Assembly: GCA_948144175.1 (NCBI GenBank)
Contig: CANXME010002154.1
Span: forward strand, 134,501-198,500
Direction of reading: 5' to 3'
Source: Closterium sp. NIES-65
Lineage: Eukaryota; Streptophyta; Zygnematophyceae; Desmidiales; Closteriaceae
DNA length: 64,000 bases
The notes below the pieces were generated by a model. It searched no databases and had not been told where the DNA came from. It saw nothing but the letters and a program-made list of their open reading frames with translations. Positions 8,521-19,300 of the stretch are shown piece by piece (position 1 is the first letter of the stretch; each line of letters begins with the position of its first letter). The translations under genes were made by a program, and so were the position numbers.

Positions 8521-9311
8521 CCCCAGGGGATCTTTGCTTCAAACCACGCTTGTGAGTCGTCGAATTTGGTTATCTTTTGTACTTATCATATTTCTTTCAA
8601 GTTCCATTTCACAATCAAGTGCGTGTTCGTCATTGAATAGTTCACTCCGTTTTCCGACTACAATTTATTTTCTGCTTGACCTGTTTGTTTTGCAAGGTGT
8701 GCGAGACGCGTTGTGGGGAGCAGGGAGGGATCGAGAGAGAAGACAATGTGGAAAAGGGTGGGAGGAGATTTCGATGGTAGAGGGAGAGGAAGGAAGGTAG
8801 AAAGGGGGAGTAAGGGGGGGGGACAAGGTAGCAGTGATTGATACATAATTAACTTATTGCAACTCTTTGTTATGCTTGTCTGCTCCCAAACCTGTTTGTG
8901 TATGTATGTGTGTGCGGTGCGGGTGTGTTTGTGCGTGTGTGTGTTTATGTGTTGTCATTGTGTTTGTTTCACTGTGGGGTTTTACGTGCGTTTGCATTCG
9001 TGTTTGTGGGATGTGTGTTTCAAAGTGTGGTGTTAGTATGTGTTATGTATGCAATTAGAGGTTGTTAATCGTCTTTGGGGCAGCGTGTTTTCGCTGTTTC
9101 AACGACCCCATCAACCTCTGTTGCTGCATGATGCATTTTAACATTCATTTTGAAGCATTCACTCCACCTCATACCTTGTTCATTTGTACAATTGCATTCG
9201 TTCATGTCGATGCCAGAATGTTATGTCCGGCCGTACAATCCGCCGTATTTATCGACGAGGTTGTGACGGTCGAGCAAGTTCATGGTTTCAACATGATACG
9301 TACGTGCTTAC
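8521..9311. other. Non-coding DNA with purine-rich and GT-rich stretches
   Basis: After the array, 8521-8700 is ordinary AT-rich DNA. From 8715 to 8830 the plus strand is strongly purine-rich (G and A runs, ending in a G9 run). From about 8890 to 9058 it is GT-rich low-complexity sequence with TGTGTG and GTGCGTGT runs. Small frames here are low-complexity shadows. No gene or RNA is recognised. Confidence 0.7.
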
Positions 9312-9449
9312 ATGTTTTGGGGATCTCATTCAAGAGTGTTTTTTATCCACTCTTTGAGGCATCCGTTTGAACACAGTTTCAAAACATTCAAACGAGTGCT
9401 CCAAAAAGTGCGTAAATAACACTCTTTGAATGATATCCCCAAAATGTGA
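9312..9449. mobile_element. Foldback or MITE-like element, 138 bp
   Basis: The left arm, starting CATGTTTTGGGGATCTCATT, pairs with the right arm, whose reverse complement starts CACATTTTGGGGATATCATT. Pairing continues with mismatches for about 60 nt, down to GTTTGAA at 9365-9371 against TTCAAAC at 9387-9393, leaving a loop of about 15 nt. Long imperfect terminal inverted repeats, small size and no coding capacity fit a MITE or foldback transposon. No clear target-site duplication was found, so the outer limits are approximate. Confidence 0.65.
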
Positions 9450-9462
9450 AACCAAATATAAA

Positions 9463-9700
9463 GGGTTGCTACGCAACCCAAAAATTGTGTCACACGGCCC
9501 GAGGGAATCGTCTTTTGTGAGCAGAGCTGTTGGTTGGTCAGAAATCTCGTGGTGTTTTCGCAGTAGTAACCAGCAGGTCTGCTCGTTAAAAATCTTCGCA
9601 GACGATTCCCACAAAATCGTCAGGAAAGCAAGATTTTCGACGTCTGCGAAAATTTTTCGTGAGGGTAGAGTCTGGTTTCTTGGTCAGAAATCTTGTAGCG
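9463..9700. repeat. Cluster of short hairpins and direct repeats
   Basis: A perfect 7-bp stem with a 3-nt loop (GGGTTGC TAC GCAACCC) lies at 9463-9479. A GACGATT/AATCGTC inverted pair lies at 9601-9621, and CGCAGACG at 9597 pairs with CGTCTGCG at 9641. Two diverged direct repeats, each ending TTGGTCAGAAATCT, lie at about 9508-9549 and 9651-9698. The second contains the block shared with 1577-1618. I cannot assign a class. Confidence 0.55.
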
Positions 9701-9925
9701 ACAGTAGCGACCTTGGCCTTGCTCGATAGGAACCGCACAACTGTATCGGTTTTCCAGTTTGTCGCTCCCTGCACTCGGGTTTGTAAACTCGAGCCTCTGG
9801 GTTCGGTTCGGAAGCTCCAGGTTCACCCACAGGTCGATGTTTCACAGAGCAACTGTGGATCCCCGACATTAGTTCCACCCTGTTTCAGAAAGTTTCTGGT
9901 AACCCTGTTTCATATTATCTGGTTT

Positions 9926-10205
9926 TGTTATAAGTTGTGAAAGGAAAGAGTGCGCAGAACTCAATAGTGCGGAAGTGATTACGACGTCTGAATGAACAAC
10001 GAGGCCTAGGCATAATATATTAATTTTAGCTAGGCCGAGGTCGCGGGGTCGCGTGATGGTTGGGTGTAGGTTCGGGGTTGGAAAACCCGAAAGCGACGCG
10101 GTGGTGGCTCGGAAGGCGAGGTCGGCGGGCCGAGCCTGGTTTTCCGAAAGTCGGAGTTGTACGCGTACAGTGTGACCCAGTAAGGAATCCGGAAAATTCC
10201 TTACA
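9926..10205 (-). repeat. Element A 3' LTR
   Basis: This 280-bp repeat matches 15170-15449 with about two substitutions. On the minus strand it begins TGTAAGGAATTTTCC and ends ACTTATAACA, giving the canonical TG…CA ends. Confidence 0.95.
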
Positions 10206-10220
10206 CTACCCCCCCCCTTT
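10206..10220 (-). promoter_or_regulatory. Polypurine tract of element A
   Basis: On the minus strand the sequence AAAGGGGGGGGGTAG lies immediately before the 3' LTR. This is the expected position and composition for the plus-strand primer of reverse transcription. It overlaps or adjoins the TAA ending pol. Confidence 0.85.
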
Positions 10221-13200
10221 AAGAAAGGTCGTGAATATCCGAAACACCTCGGCGGGCGAGGTAAGCGTCCAAAACCGGGTGTCCCAGAAGCGAGTCAGCA
10301 GCGACATACGTGTCGTCCTCGCTCGTGCGGTCTTTCCAGCGAAGCAGCAATTTCACTGAGCGGCCGGCAGCAGTCACGTCCACGCGATGGTTGAGAATTT
10401 TCCAGGGTTCCAGCGTGGGCTCTGCCACGGGGCGAGTGGTCGGCGCGAGGGTCGGTCGATCAACAGCTGGCGACTGCGGCTGTTCGTAGTGACGCAGCAG
10501 GCTGACGTGGAAGGCGTCATGTCCAATCGTCGGGCAGCAGCCGCTTCGCGGTGACAGGTGTCACCATCTGGATGATCCGAAAAGGTCCCACGTAGCGGGG
10601 CCGTAATTTCGCGGGCTGCAGCAGCTGAAGGTTCTTGGTGTCCAGAAGTACAACCTGCCCCGGGCGGAAGGGTAAATTCCGTCGGTGTTTGTCCGCCTGA
10701 CGACTGGCCGTGGTATTAGCTTTGCGAATGAACTCGGCTGCTTTCGTTCGGGCGGTTTGCAGTTCCGTGACAAACTGCTGCGATCTTGGTACCGGGTTGT
10801 CCACAGTCGTGGAAGAGGGTACCACGGGGTTTATCTCGTAATTCAGGAAAAATGGTGATTGTTTAGTCGTGGCCGATGGGGCGTTGTTGTACGCGAATTC
10901 CAGCATCGGCAGCGAATCTTTCCACTTGCGAATGTCGGGGCAGTTGGTGCGAATCAGCTGCTCCATGGTCTGATTTGTCCGTTCCGTCTGTCCGTTGGTC
11001 TGCGGGTGGTATGACGACGAAAACTGCAGGCGGGTACCGTACTGTGCCCACGTTTCCTGCCAAAATTTCGACGTAAATTTCGGATCACGATCGGTGATGA
11101 TCGCTGAAGGTAACCCGTGTAGGCGTACGACGGTGGAGATGAACAGTTTGGCTGTATCTTCGGTTGTGATCGTCGTTCGGCATGGGGCGAAATGCGCCAT
11201 CTTCGTTAGGCGATCGACGATGACCAGCATCGAGTCGTTGCCACTTGCGCCAGCTGGGAGCCCCGTGACGAAATCCATCGTCACCTGTTGCCACGGTCGT
11301 TCGGGTGGCACGAGGGGTTGCAGCAGTCTGGCTGGATTTTGTCGCGACGACTTCATTGCTTGGCAGGTCGGGCAAGTTGATACGTAGCGCTGTACATCGG
11401 TCTGCATGTCCGGCCAGTAATAATTCCGCTGCAGCACCTTCAGTGTTTTATCGGTGCCGAAATGCCCGGAAAGGTTGGAGTTATGAACCTCCTGCGTCAG
11501 CAGCTCTCGTAAAGGCTGGTATGCTGGTACCCAAATCCGGTTCGTACCGGCTTTTAGGTTGTATTTGCCGTGCGGTGTAGCAGCCCGTTGTTGCGGGTTC
11601 CGAAAAAACCTGTCGATCTTGTAGCCGTCGGTGAATAGTCCCGTCAGCATCGGGTTAGTGTGGGCTATTAGTACCGCCGCGTTTTGCATGGTTGGTCGGG
11701 TTAGGGCGTCGGCCATGTTGTTGGCGCCCTTTTTGTACGTGATGGTGTACCGGAAATGGACTCGAGGAAGTCCAACCACCGAATTTGTCGCGGGTTGAGT
11801 CTCGGTTGTGTGCGCATGTGTCAGAATATTATTCTTATGTTCTAGCCTGTAGTGGGGTGCTCTATAGCGAGTACAACCCTTCTAGGGTTTGCTATTTGTA
11901 TCCCCATTCTTGCTAGTTCAATACTCTTTTCTTCTTCTAATTTTGTCAGCATGTACTGTAGTGACTTGTGGTCGGTCCGAATTGTCACATCGGCTCCCGT
12001 GAGGTAGCAGCGCCAGACACGAAATGCATGAACGATGGCCAGCATCTCTTTGTCGTGGACTGGGTAGTTACACTCGGGTGGCTGCATCTTGCGTGACTCG
12101 TAGGCGATGGGTTGCAGCCTTTGGCCGAAATCCTGTAGTAGGACGGCGCCGACGGCGAAATCGCTGGCGTCCGTGACGACTTCGAACGGTCGAGATGGGT
12201 CGGCGAGGCGGAGTACTGGGGGTGAACCCAAAATGTTTTTAAGAGCGTCCAAGGCGGATTGCTCCCTCTCCCCCCACCAAAAATAACTGTCGTGATGCAG
12301 CCGGTCGGTCAGTGGCTTGGTTATCCCTGCCATGTTAGGTACAAAACGACGGACGTAGTTAACAAACCTCAAAAAACTTTGCAACTCAGGGATATTAGTA
12401 GGCGGTTTCCACTTAACGATGGCGTCCCCTTTTAGCAGGTTGATTTTAATCCCGTCGCCAGAGACCACATGTCCCAAAAATTCCAATTCCGGCTTCAGAA
12501 ATTTGCACTTAGACCCCTTTGTAATTAGACGATGCCCTTGTAAACGCCGGAACACCTCCTCTAAATCCTGCAGATGGTCTTCTTTTGTCGCGCTGTACAC
12601 CAGGATATCGTCCAGGTACACGATGACCTTCTTGCCCAGCATGTCTCGAAAAATTCCATTCATGGTGAGCTAGAATGTCGAGGGCGCGTTTGTCAGGCTG
12701 AACGACATCACTGTGAAGTCGTAACTGCCGTAACGTGTGCGAAAAGCGGTCTTCGGGCAGTCGTCGGCGAACACGCGAATTTGGTGGTAGCCTCCTCGCA
12801 GGTCGATTTTCGAAAAATACCGAGCTCCGCGAAGTTGATCCAGCAGATCGTCGGTTCGTGGGATCGGGTAACGCGACTTTATCGTGACCCGATTCAGCGC
12901 CCGATAATCAATGCACATGCGTAGGCCACCGTCCTTCTTCGGCGTGAACAGTATCGCTGCTGCATACGGCGACGTGCTGGGTCGGATAAATCCCTTGGCA
13001 AGCAGGTAATCCAGCTGGGCTCGCAATTCGGCGAGCTCTGGTTGGCTGAGCCGCCACTGTGACCGAACAGTGGGTTGCACCCCTGGCTCCAGCTGAATCC
13101 GATGGTCTTCAGGTCGTTTGGGGGGCAAGCCATCCGGGAGGTCATCTGCGAAAATTTCGGGATACCTCCGAATGATGCTCGCCAATTCCTCGAGGACTGC

Positions 13201-13773
13201 CGCGCAGAGGGTGTCGATGTCTGCAATTTTTTCGGAAGCTGCCACCTCGTACAGATGCACCAAGAAGGCCTGAGCTCCGCCGTTCATCGCACGCTGCATG
13301 TTGACCCCGTTGACACGTGTCGTCACCGGCTCCGGCTCCGTCCATTTCGGAAGCGTCGTCTTCCCTCCGTATCCTCGCACGATGCACGTCCCAGTCGTCC
13401 AGTCGATCGACGGATTGAAACGCTGCAGCCAATCCCTCCCCAGCAGCACGTCGCAGCCGTCCAACGTCGTCGCCAACATTTTCATGCCAAACCCGAAATT
13501 GTCGCTGCACTGTATCCGAATTTTTTGCGCCTCATCTCGGATGGCCAGCGGTGTTCTGTCCACCAACCTTGCATCGATCTCCGGCAGACACCTGGTCAAC
13601 TTCACCCCATTTTTTTTGGCCGTTGCCAGGTTGACGAGACTGTGGCTCGCCCCACCGTCAACGAAGATTTTTATCTTATAACCGTTAGCCCTCCCTATCA
13701 CCAGCACAGGGTAGTCCACGTGTTCACCCACGTTATTCGTCCGGTTTTGGTTGATAGCTCTGATCGGTACCAC
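10219..13773 (-). pseudogene. Gypsy A pol (PR-RT-RNase H-INT-chromodomain), broken
   Basis: The minus-strand reading shows an aspartic protease motif (VDGGAS, at about 13660), then RT starting near 13000 with [19 protein letters not shown] and the catalytic YLDD at about 12610. RNase H follows (TDASDFAVGAVLLQ and FRVWRCYLTGADV). The integrase has an HHCC-type zinc region (CPTCQAMK) and the core WQQVTMDFVTGLP…TDRDPKF…HPQTNGQTERTN. A C-terminal chromodomain-like segment contains LLLRWKDRTSEDDTYV. Breaks are an in-frame TAG at 12670-12672 (expected Gln before LTMN in RT), a 130-bp solo LTR at 11819-11948 within RNase H, and a 5-bp deletion at about 10520 relative to copy B that shifts the chromodomain out of frame. 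No active product is expected. Confidence 0.9.
11819..11948 (+). mobile_element. Solo LTR nested in gypsy A pol
   Basis: A 130-bp segment starting TGTCAGAATATTATTC and ending TTTTGTCA interrupts the RNase H region. It is flanked by a perfect 5-bp duplication GCATG (11814-11818 and 11949-11953). The uninterrupted site in copy B, at about 24510, reads GCGCATGTACTG with no insert, giving a direct empty-site comparison. The sequence resembles the LTR at 34357-34498 and, in reverse complement, the LTRs of the copia family in this window. It is therefore a copia LTR left after LTR-LTR recombination. Confidence 0.92.
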
Positions 13774-13839
13774 GACCCGGTGTGGATGGTGATTGTCGGG
13801 CGACAGGGTCTCGTCAGTAGGTGGCCCGTCTGCTACTGA

Positions 13840-14961
13840 CTCGTATCTTTTCCGACCCTTCTCCGTCGTTCTTCTTCCCCTGCTTAAGCCTCGAGCAGTC
13901 TTTTTTCAGGTGGCCCAGCTTGTTGCATAAAAAGCACGGCACAAGGGCTTGGCTCGGTGCATCCACGCCGTTGATCGTGGCTTGCTGAGTCGGTCCGCGA
14001 AATCGAGGGCCCTCCCGGGAGCTCGATCTCGCCCACTACATCAGCGCATCCGTTGACTCGGCTTCTCGGACGGCGTCATTGAAGCTTCGTGGCCGGGTTC
14101 GTAGGACCTCGTGTTGTATCTCGTATTTCCGGTCCGCCACGTAGCGATCCAACCGCTCTGCGTCGCTCATGTCGTCCACCTGGTCCGCCAAGTTGGAGAA
14201 TCTGCTGGTGTAGTCTTGGACTGAAGTCAGCTGTTTCAAGGTACGCAGCTGCATGCGAGCAGAGTCCGAGGCGGATATGTGCTTGAATCTGGTTTGCAAG
14301 GCGGCGCCCCACTCCTTCCATATGCGTATCGTGGCCGTCCCAAAAATCGATGTTGCCTGATGCATGACAGGTGTTGAAGTCCCGTCGTTCGCACGTGCTG
14401 TTCCTGCCAAAGTCCCCTTGTGTTGCAGCGTTCGCCTCCACCACTCCAGCGCGGTCCTCGCAACAGTGAAACTGCGAAATTAATGCGGGTGGCGTCGTCA
14501 TAAATCATAGCAGCATTAAAGAACACCTCCACACCGAACAACCACGTAGAAACAGTGACAAACTTATCACTCGGGTTAAACGGGGGCGGGTTTGTCGGCT
14601 TGATTTTCACGAAAGCCGTTGCTGCCATCGGGGCCATTGGCATTGCTGCTGGCGTCGCCGTCGTCGTCGCTGCTGCACGTGGCGGTACTGCACGCGACTG
14701 TAGTGGCGACTGTTCCTGCTGCGCCTGCCTCGCCTCATCCGCATCCATCTCGCCTTCCAGCTCGCTCCAGACCCGCTCATCTGGTGTAGTGCTGCTACTT
14801 GCGTCGTCCACGTCAGGCGACTCCTGGCGCGCTTCACCACGCGCCTGGTGTAGTTCGGAGTTTTCCTTCCGTAGACGCTCCATCTCTGCAGTCATACCCT
14901 GCAAGTTGGCTTGCATCGCACGGAACTGTTGCATGAACTCGTTGAACTCGGCCAGTTCCAT
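13840..14961 (-). pseudogene. Gypsy A gag, broken
   Basis: The start ATG at 14961 opens MELAEFNEFMQQFRAMQANL, followed by a coiled-coil-like segment (MERLRKENSELHQ), an acidic and Ala-rich linker, then the capsid-like retrotransposon gag region (FNPSDKFVTVSTWLFGVEVFF). A frameshift near 14450 moves the reading to the frame of 14410-14036, which contains FKHISASDSARMQLRTLKQL and ends at a TAG just after STDALM. Further downstream a CCHC zinc knuckle, [14 protein letters not shown], is encoded at 13937-13895. The product would be the nucleocapsid/capsid polyprotein of the virus-like particle, but the frame is broken at least twice. Confidence 0.85.
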
Positions 14962-15151
14962 GTGCCTGAGGCTTCGTCGAACCGGCAGGAGGTGGCTCGC
15001 GATTTTTTTTTACTTCAGTGAAGGCGTTGATGCTATCGTAGTCGGAGTGGAATAATCAGATCTATTCCACGGGCCGACCGCTTAACAGCTCACCAAGTCT
15101 ATCGCTCCCCTTCTACAAATTACCCCGGAAACGCGAGGGTAACCTAGGACT

Positions 15152-15169
15152 TGAGGCTCTGATACCAAG
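15152..15169 (-). promoter_or_regulatory. Primer-binding site of element A
   Basis: On the minus strand TGGTATCAGAGCC lies two bases inside the 5' LTR. This is the classical plant retrotransposon primer-binding site, complementary to the 3' end of initiator methionine tRNA, and it confirms the element's orientation. Confidence 0.92.
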
Positions 15170-15449
15170 TGTTATAAGTTGTGAAAGGAAAGAGTGCGCA
15201 GAACTCAATAGTGCGGAAGTGATTACAACGTCTGAATGAACAACGAGGCCTAGGCATAATATATTAATTTTAGCTAGGCCGAGGTCGCGGGGTCGCGGGA
15301 TGGTTGGGTGTAGGTTCGGGGTTGGAAAACCCGAAAGCGACGCGGTGGTGGCTCGGAAGGCGAGGTCGGCGGGCCGAGCCTGGTTTTCCGAAAGTCGGAG
15401 TTGTACGCGTACAGTGTGACCCAGTAAGGAATCCGGAAAATTCCTTACA
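15170..15449 (-). repeat. LTR shared by gypsy A (5' LTR) and gypsy B (3' LTR)
   Basis: This 280-bp LTR has element A's primer-binding site on one side (15152-15169). On the other side it has a second polypurine tract (15450-15464) and a second pol C-terminus. It therefore serves two internal regions lying head to tail, as seen in tandem LTR retrotransposons. Confidence 0.93.
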
Positions 15450-15461
15450 CTACCCCCCCCT

Positions 15462-16010
15462 TTAAGAAAGGTGGTGAATATCCGACACACCTCGGTGGGC
15501 GAGGTAAGCGTCCAAAACCGGGTGTCCCAGAAGCGAGTCAGCAGCGACATACGTGTCGTCCTCGCTCGTGCGGTCTTTCCAGCGAAGCAGCAATTTCACT
15601 GAGCGGCCGGCAGCAGTCACGTCCACGCGATGGTTGAAAAATTTCCAGGGTTCCAGCGTGGGCTCTGCCACGGGGCAAGAAGTCAGCGCGAGGGTCGGTC
15701 GATCAACAGCTGGCGTCTGCGGCTGTTCGTAGTGACGCAGCAGGCTGACGTGGAAGGCGTCATGTATCTTCCAATCGTCGGGCAGCAGCCGCTTCGCGGT
15801 GACAGGTGTCACCATCTGGATGATCTGAAAAGGTCCCACGTAGCGGGGCCGTGATTTCGCGGGCTGCGGCAGCTGAAGGTTCTTGGTGTCCAGAAGTACA
15901 ACCTGCCCCGGGCGGAAGGGTAAATTCCGTCGGTGTTTGTCCGCCTGACGACTGGCCGTGGTATTAGCTTTGCGAATGAACTCGGCTGCTTTCGTTCGGG
16001 CGGTTTGCAG
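15462..16010 (-). pseudogene. Gypsy B pol C-terminus with chromodomain (part 1)
   Basis: This is the 3' end of element B's pol. It reads ARTKAAEFIRKANTTASRQA, then the integrase C-terminal region (NLPFRPGQVVLLDTKNLQ), KIHDAFHVSLLRHYEQPQ, and the chromodomain (KLLLRWKDRTSEDDTYVAAD), ending at a TAA at 15462-15464. Unlike copy A it keeps the 5 bases missing near 10520, so the chromodomain is in frame. The reading is cut at 16010 by insertion of copia C1 and resumes at 23457. Confidence 0.9.
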
Positions 16011-16143
16011 TGTGAAACTGAATGAACGGGAGTGAATGACTATGAAATGAAGTGGGTACAAATAGGAAACCCTAATTGGGTTGTACCCCCTATGGGATAC
16101 CCCACTATAGCCTACAGAAACAAGTAAGCTATATGTTCTGACA
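16011..16143 (-). repeat. C1 3' LTR, 133 bp
   Basis: It begins TGTGAAACTG and ends TGTTCTGACA on the plus strand, and is identical by eye to 23319-23451. It is very short for a copia LTR. Confidence 0.96.
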
Positions 16144-16153
16144 CACCCCCATA
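16144..16153 (-). promoter_or_regulatory. Probable polypurine tract of C1
   Basis: On the minus strand ATGGGGGTG abuts the 3' LTR. The same block recurs next to the 3' LTRs of C2 (29260) and C5 (58601), supporting a conserved plus-strand priming site. Confidence 0.7.
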
Positions 16154-16357
16154 GGCAAAGTGGGGGAGAACAAGGGGTCACAAGACCAGTCAAGCAAAGC
16201 AAAGCAAAGCTCAGGGTGGATCACAAAGTCACCACGCATTCCGAGCACAAGTTTAGAGGCCAGAAGGCCAGTTTACATGCAAGATCATATATAGAGATAT
16301 ACAAGAATCAAGCAAGCAAGAGCAAGAGTATATATATATGCGAAGGTACAAGCAAGG

Positions 16358-19300
16358 TCAAGAGGAGAGCAAGTGAGGCAAGACAGCCACATGACCCAAC
16401 TGCGTGCAACAACGCTGATGATCACAAGGCGCAAGTGCCTTGGTGAACACATCAGCAGTGTTGGCCTCAGAGGCCACGTACGCAAGTCGTAGCTGTCCAC
16501 GCTGCTGTAGCTCACGAGCAAGAAAGTAGCGGAGAGCAATGTGCTTCGTTCTGTGCTCCAGTCGCTGCTCTCGACACAAGGCCAGCATGGCCTTGTTGTC
16601 TACGTACAGGACTGGAGGAGAACGAGGCTGCTCTCCAAGGTCGGTCAGCAGGTAGGTGAGCCAGCGTAACTCCTGTGCAGCCATAGCTCCAGCGTAGATC
16701 TCAGCCTCACAACTGGAGCCGAGAACAAAAGACGAGCGGGTAGCCCGCCACGAGACAGAGCCGGAACCTAGGCTGAAGGTGTAACCCTGTGACGACCGCT
16801 GCGTAGCCTGGTCGTCAGCCCAAGAAGCGTCTGCGTGTCCAGTGAGGACCACTGGACTGCGCCCTCCAAGCACTAGCCCCATGCCCGACGTACTGCACAA
16901 GTAGCGCAACACCCTCTTCGCTGCAGCCATGTGCTCTGGTCGGTGTCTCCCAGGAGCAACAAAGCGTGCGAGAATGCTAAGAGGGTATGCGAGGTCAGGT
17001 CGTGTGCAGGTCATCAGGTACATGAGGCAGCCAACAAGCTCTGCAAACGGGCCACTCGACTCTACGGACTCATCCGAAGGCAGAGCTGAGAGCGAGTGGC
17101 GAGTAGGCAGAGGAGTGGCCTGAGGCAAGGAGTACGTGAAGCCGAAGCGCTGAAGGACCTGCTGCACCATGTGTGACTGAGTCAGGGTAATGGTGCGACG
17201 TGCTCTGTCCCGGGTGATCTGCAAGCCAAGGTAGCTGCGCAGTTCACCCAGGTCAGTGCACGTGTGTCTCTTCTGCAGCTCGGACTTCACGTAGGCGAGT
17301 CCAGCAGTGTCAGCTGTGGCAAAGACCAAGTCGTCGACGTACACGAGGATGTAGAACGGCGGCAGAGAGGTGTCGGTGCGAAGAAACAGCGACGGGTCGG
17401 CAGTAGAAGGAGCAAACCCAAGTGCCGCGAGCGTAGTCCTCAGTGTGTCGTGCCACTCACGTGGCGCCTGGCGGAGACCGTAGACTGGACGCCGGAGACT
17501 CCACTGGGTACCAGGAGGGAAAGACCCAGTGAAGCCAGGTGGGCGACGCAGCCAGATCTCCTCGTGCAGGCTGCCCTGCAAGAAGGCAGTGCTGAAGTCA
17601 AGAGAGTGCAGCTCGTAGTCACGGTGAGCAGCAACGTGCAGAAGAACCCGAAGAGTGGTCATCTTCGGGGTGGGGGAGAAGGTCTGAAAGTAGTCAACCC
17701 CCTGCCGCTGACTGAAGCCACGAGCCACGTAACGCGCCTTGAAGACAGGCGGAGAACCCGGCGGCCGCTTCACCCTGAAAATCCACATGCCACTGACGAT
17801 GTTCGCCCCAGGAGGGGGAACAGCGTCAACGTAGGTGCCTGTGGACTTCCAGGAAGCCATCTCTGCATCCATAGCTGCCTGCCACTGAGAGGAGTAGGGA
17901 CCCTCTATCGCCTCCGCGTAAGAGCGCGGAGTCGGGATGTCTGGTGCATCCGGGTCTCCCTCAGGGGCTAGCAGTACAGACGCAAGACGAGGTGAAGCAG
18001 CGGCTAGACACTGGAACTCCTCCTGCCTGTCCTCAAGGACGTCCGTGCCAAGGGCACACTCACCCCCGACGGACGGAGGACAGGCGGACTCAGACTCAGT
18101 GACAAGACGAGCAGCGTAGTCTAGACGACAGCGCGCAGCAAAGTCGACAAGCTCAGTGACAAGGGCAGACGCAGCAGACGACTCGAAGGAAGGGTCAGTG
18201 ACAGCAGTAGCAAGGAGACGCGTGACAGTAGGACTGGCAGCGCGAAGAGAGTCCGACTCAGGGTCGGCAAGAGCAGGAAGAGAGGAAGCAGGAGGAGAAG
18301 GCAAAGGGGCACGCAGAGGAGCAGTGGACGGACGCAGTGACATCCGGTGCGTGCCAGGGACAGGAGGAGGACGCTGACGCGAACCACGACCACTAGCGCG
18401 CTCAGTACGAACAGGCGACGCAGGACGAGACGCAGGCTCACGACGCTCAGTAAGACCTCCAGTCGGACCAGCGTAGGGAGAAGGAGCAGGCAAAGGGGAG
18501 GCAGGCTGTAGCTGTGGCTGTGACCGAACAGGCTGCGGACCCTCTAAGGGAGCAGGAGGAGGTGCAAGACCAAGAACCTGCTGCAGGAGCGGAACGAAGT
18601 ACGGTCGGGGCCGCGCGGCGACACCAGAAACAGCAGGAACAGCAGCAGCAGCCCCGTCCGGAGCACCCACTCCAGCAGCACCTCCAGCAGAACCACCAGA
18701 AGCTCCAGAACCTCCAGCAGCAGCACGAGGAACACTGTCAGTCGGACCGCCAACCGCAGGCTCAGCGCCAACACCCTCAGCAGGACCAGCTCCAGGAGAA
18801 CTCTCAGACCCAGCAGCTCCAGCACCCACAGTACGAGCACCGCCAGGACGCGTGGCAGCAGTACCCTCTGCAGCCGAAGAACCACCAGCACCAGCAGCAC
18901 GCCTCCAGCGCCTGGCAAACCACTCACGCAGCTCCTGTGGGGGGAGTGGCTCTCGGCGAGACGAAGCACCCCCAGGCACAGCACCCCCAGGCTCAGCACC
19001 CCCAGGCTCAGCACCCCAAGGCACAGCACCCCCAGGCTCAGCACCCCCAGGCTCAGCACCCCCAGGCTCAGCACCCCCAGGCTCAGCACCCCCAGGCTCA
19101 GCACCCCCAGGCACAGCACCCCCAGGCTCGACACCTCCAGGCTCAGCACCCCCAGGCACAGTACCCCCAGGCTCAGCACCCCCAGACTCCGCACCCTCAG
19201 GCTCAGCTCCCGCAGCAGCACCAGAGTCACCAGTGACCTCGACAGGCTCGACCGCGTCTACCTGGGACACACCTGAAGGGGCAGGACCCTGAGGGGGGAG

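Larger units (their letters stand above)
9926..15449 (-). mobile_element. Ty3/gypsy chromovirus element A, decayed
   Basis: Two 280-bp LTRs (9926-10205 and 15170-15449) flank a minus-strand gag-pol. A purine-rich tract abuts the 3' LTR and an initiator-Met-type primer-binding site abuts the 5' LTR. Domain order is gag with a CCHC knuckle, aspartic protease, RT, RNase H, integrase, then a C-terminal chromodomain, which defines a chromovirus. The LTRs differ at about two positions (A versus G at about 9990/15234, G versus T at about 10055/15299), so insertion or homogenisation was recent. The coding region is broken by several frameshifts, nonsense codons and a solo LTR. The right-hand LTR is directly followed by another gypsy internal region (element B). 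Confidence 0.93.

Noticed and set aside
8867-9058. Cys/Val-rich small frame
   Set aside because: It translates GT-rich low-complexity DNA.
18514-19236. Plus-strand Gln/His-rich frame antisense to C1 pol
   Set aside because: It is the shadow of the EPGGA hinge minisatellite; similar antisense frames occur in C2, C4 and C5 with no conserved ends.
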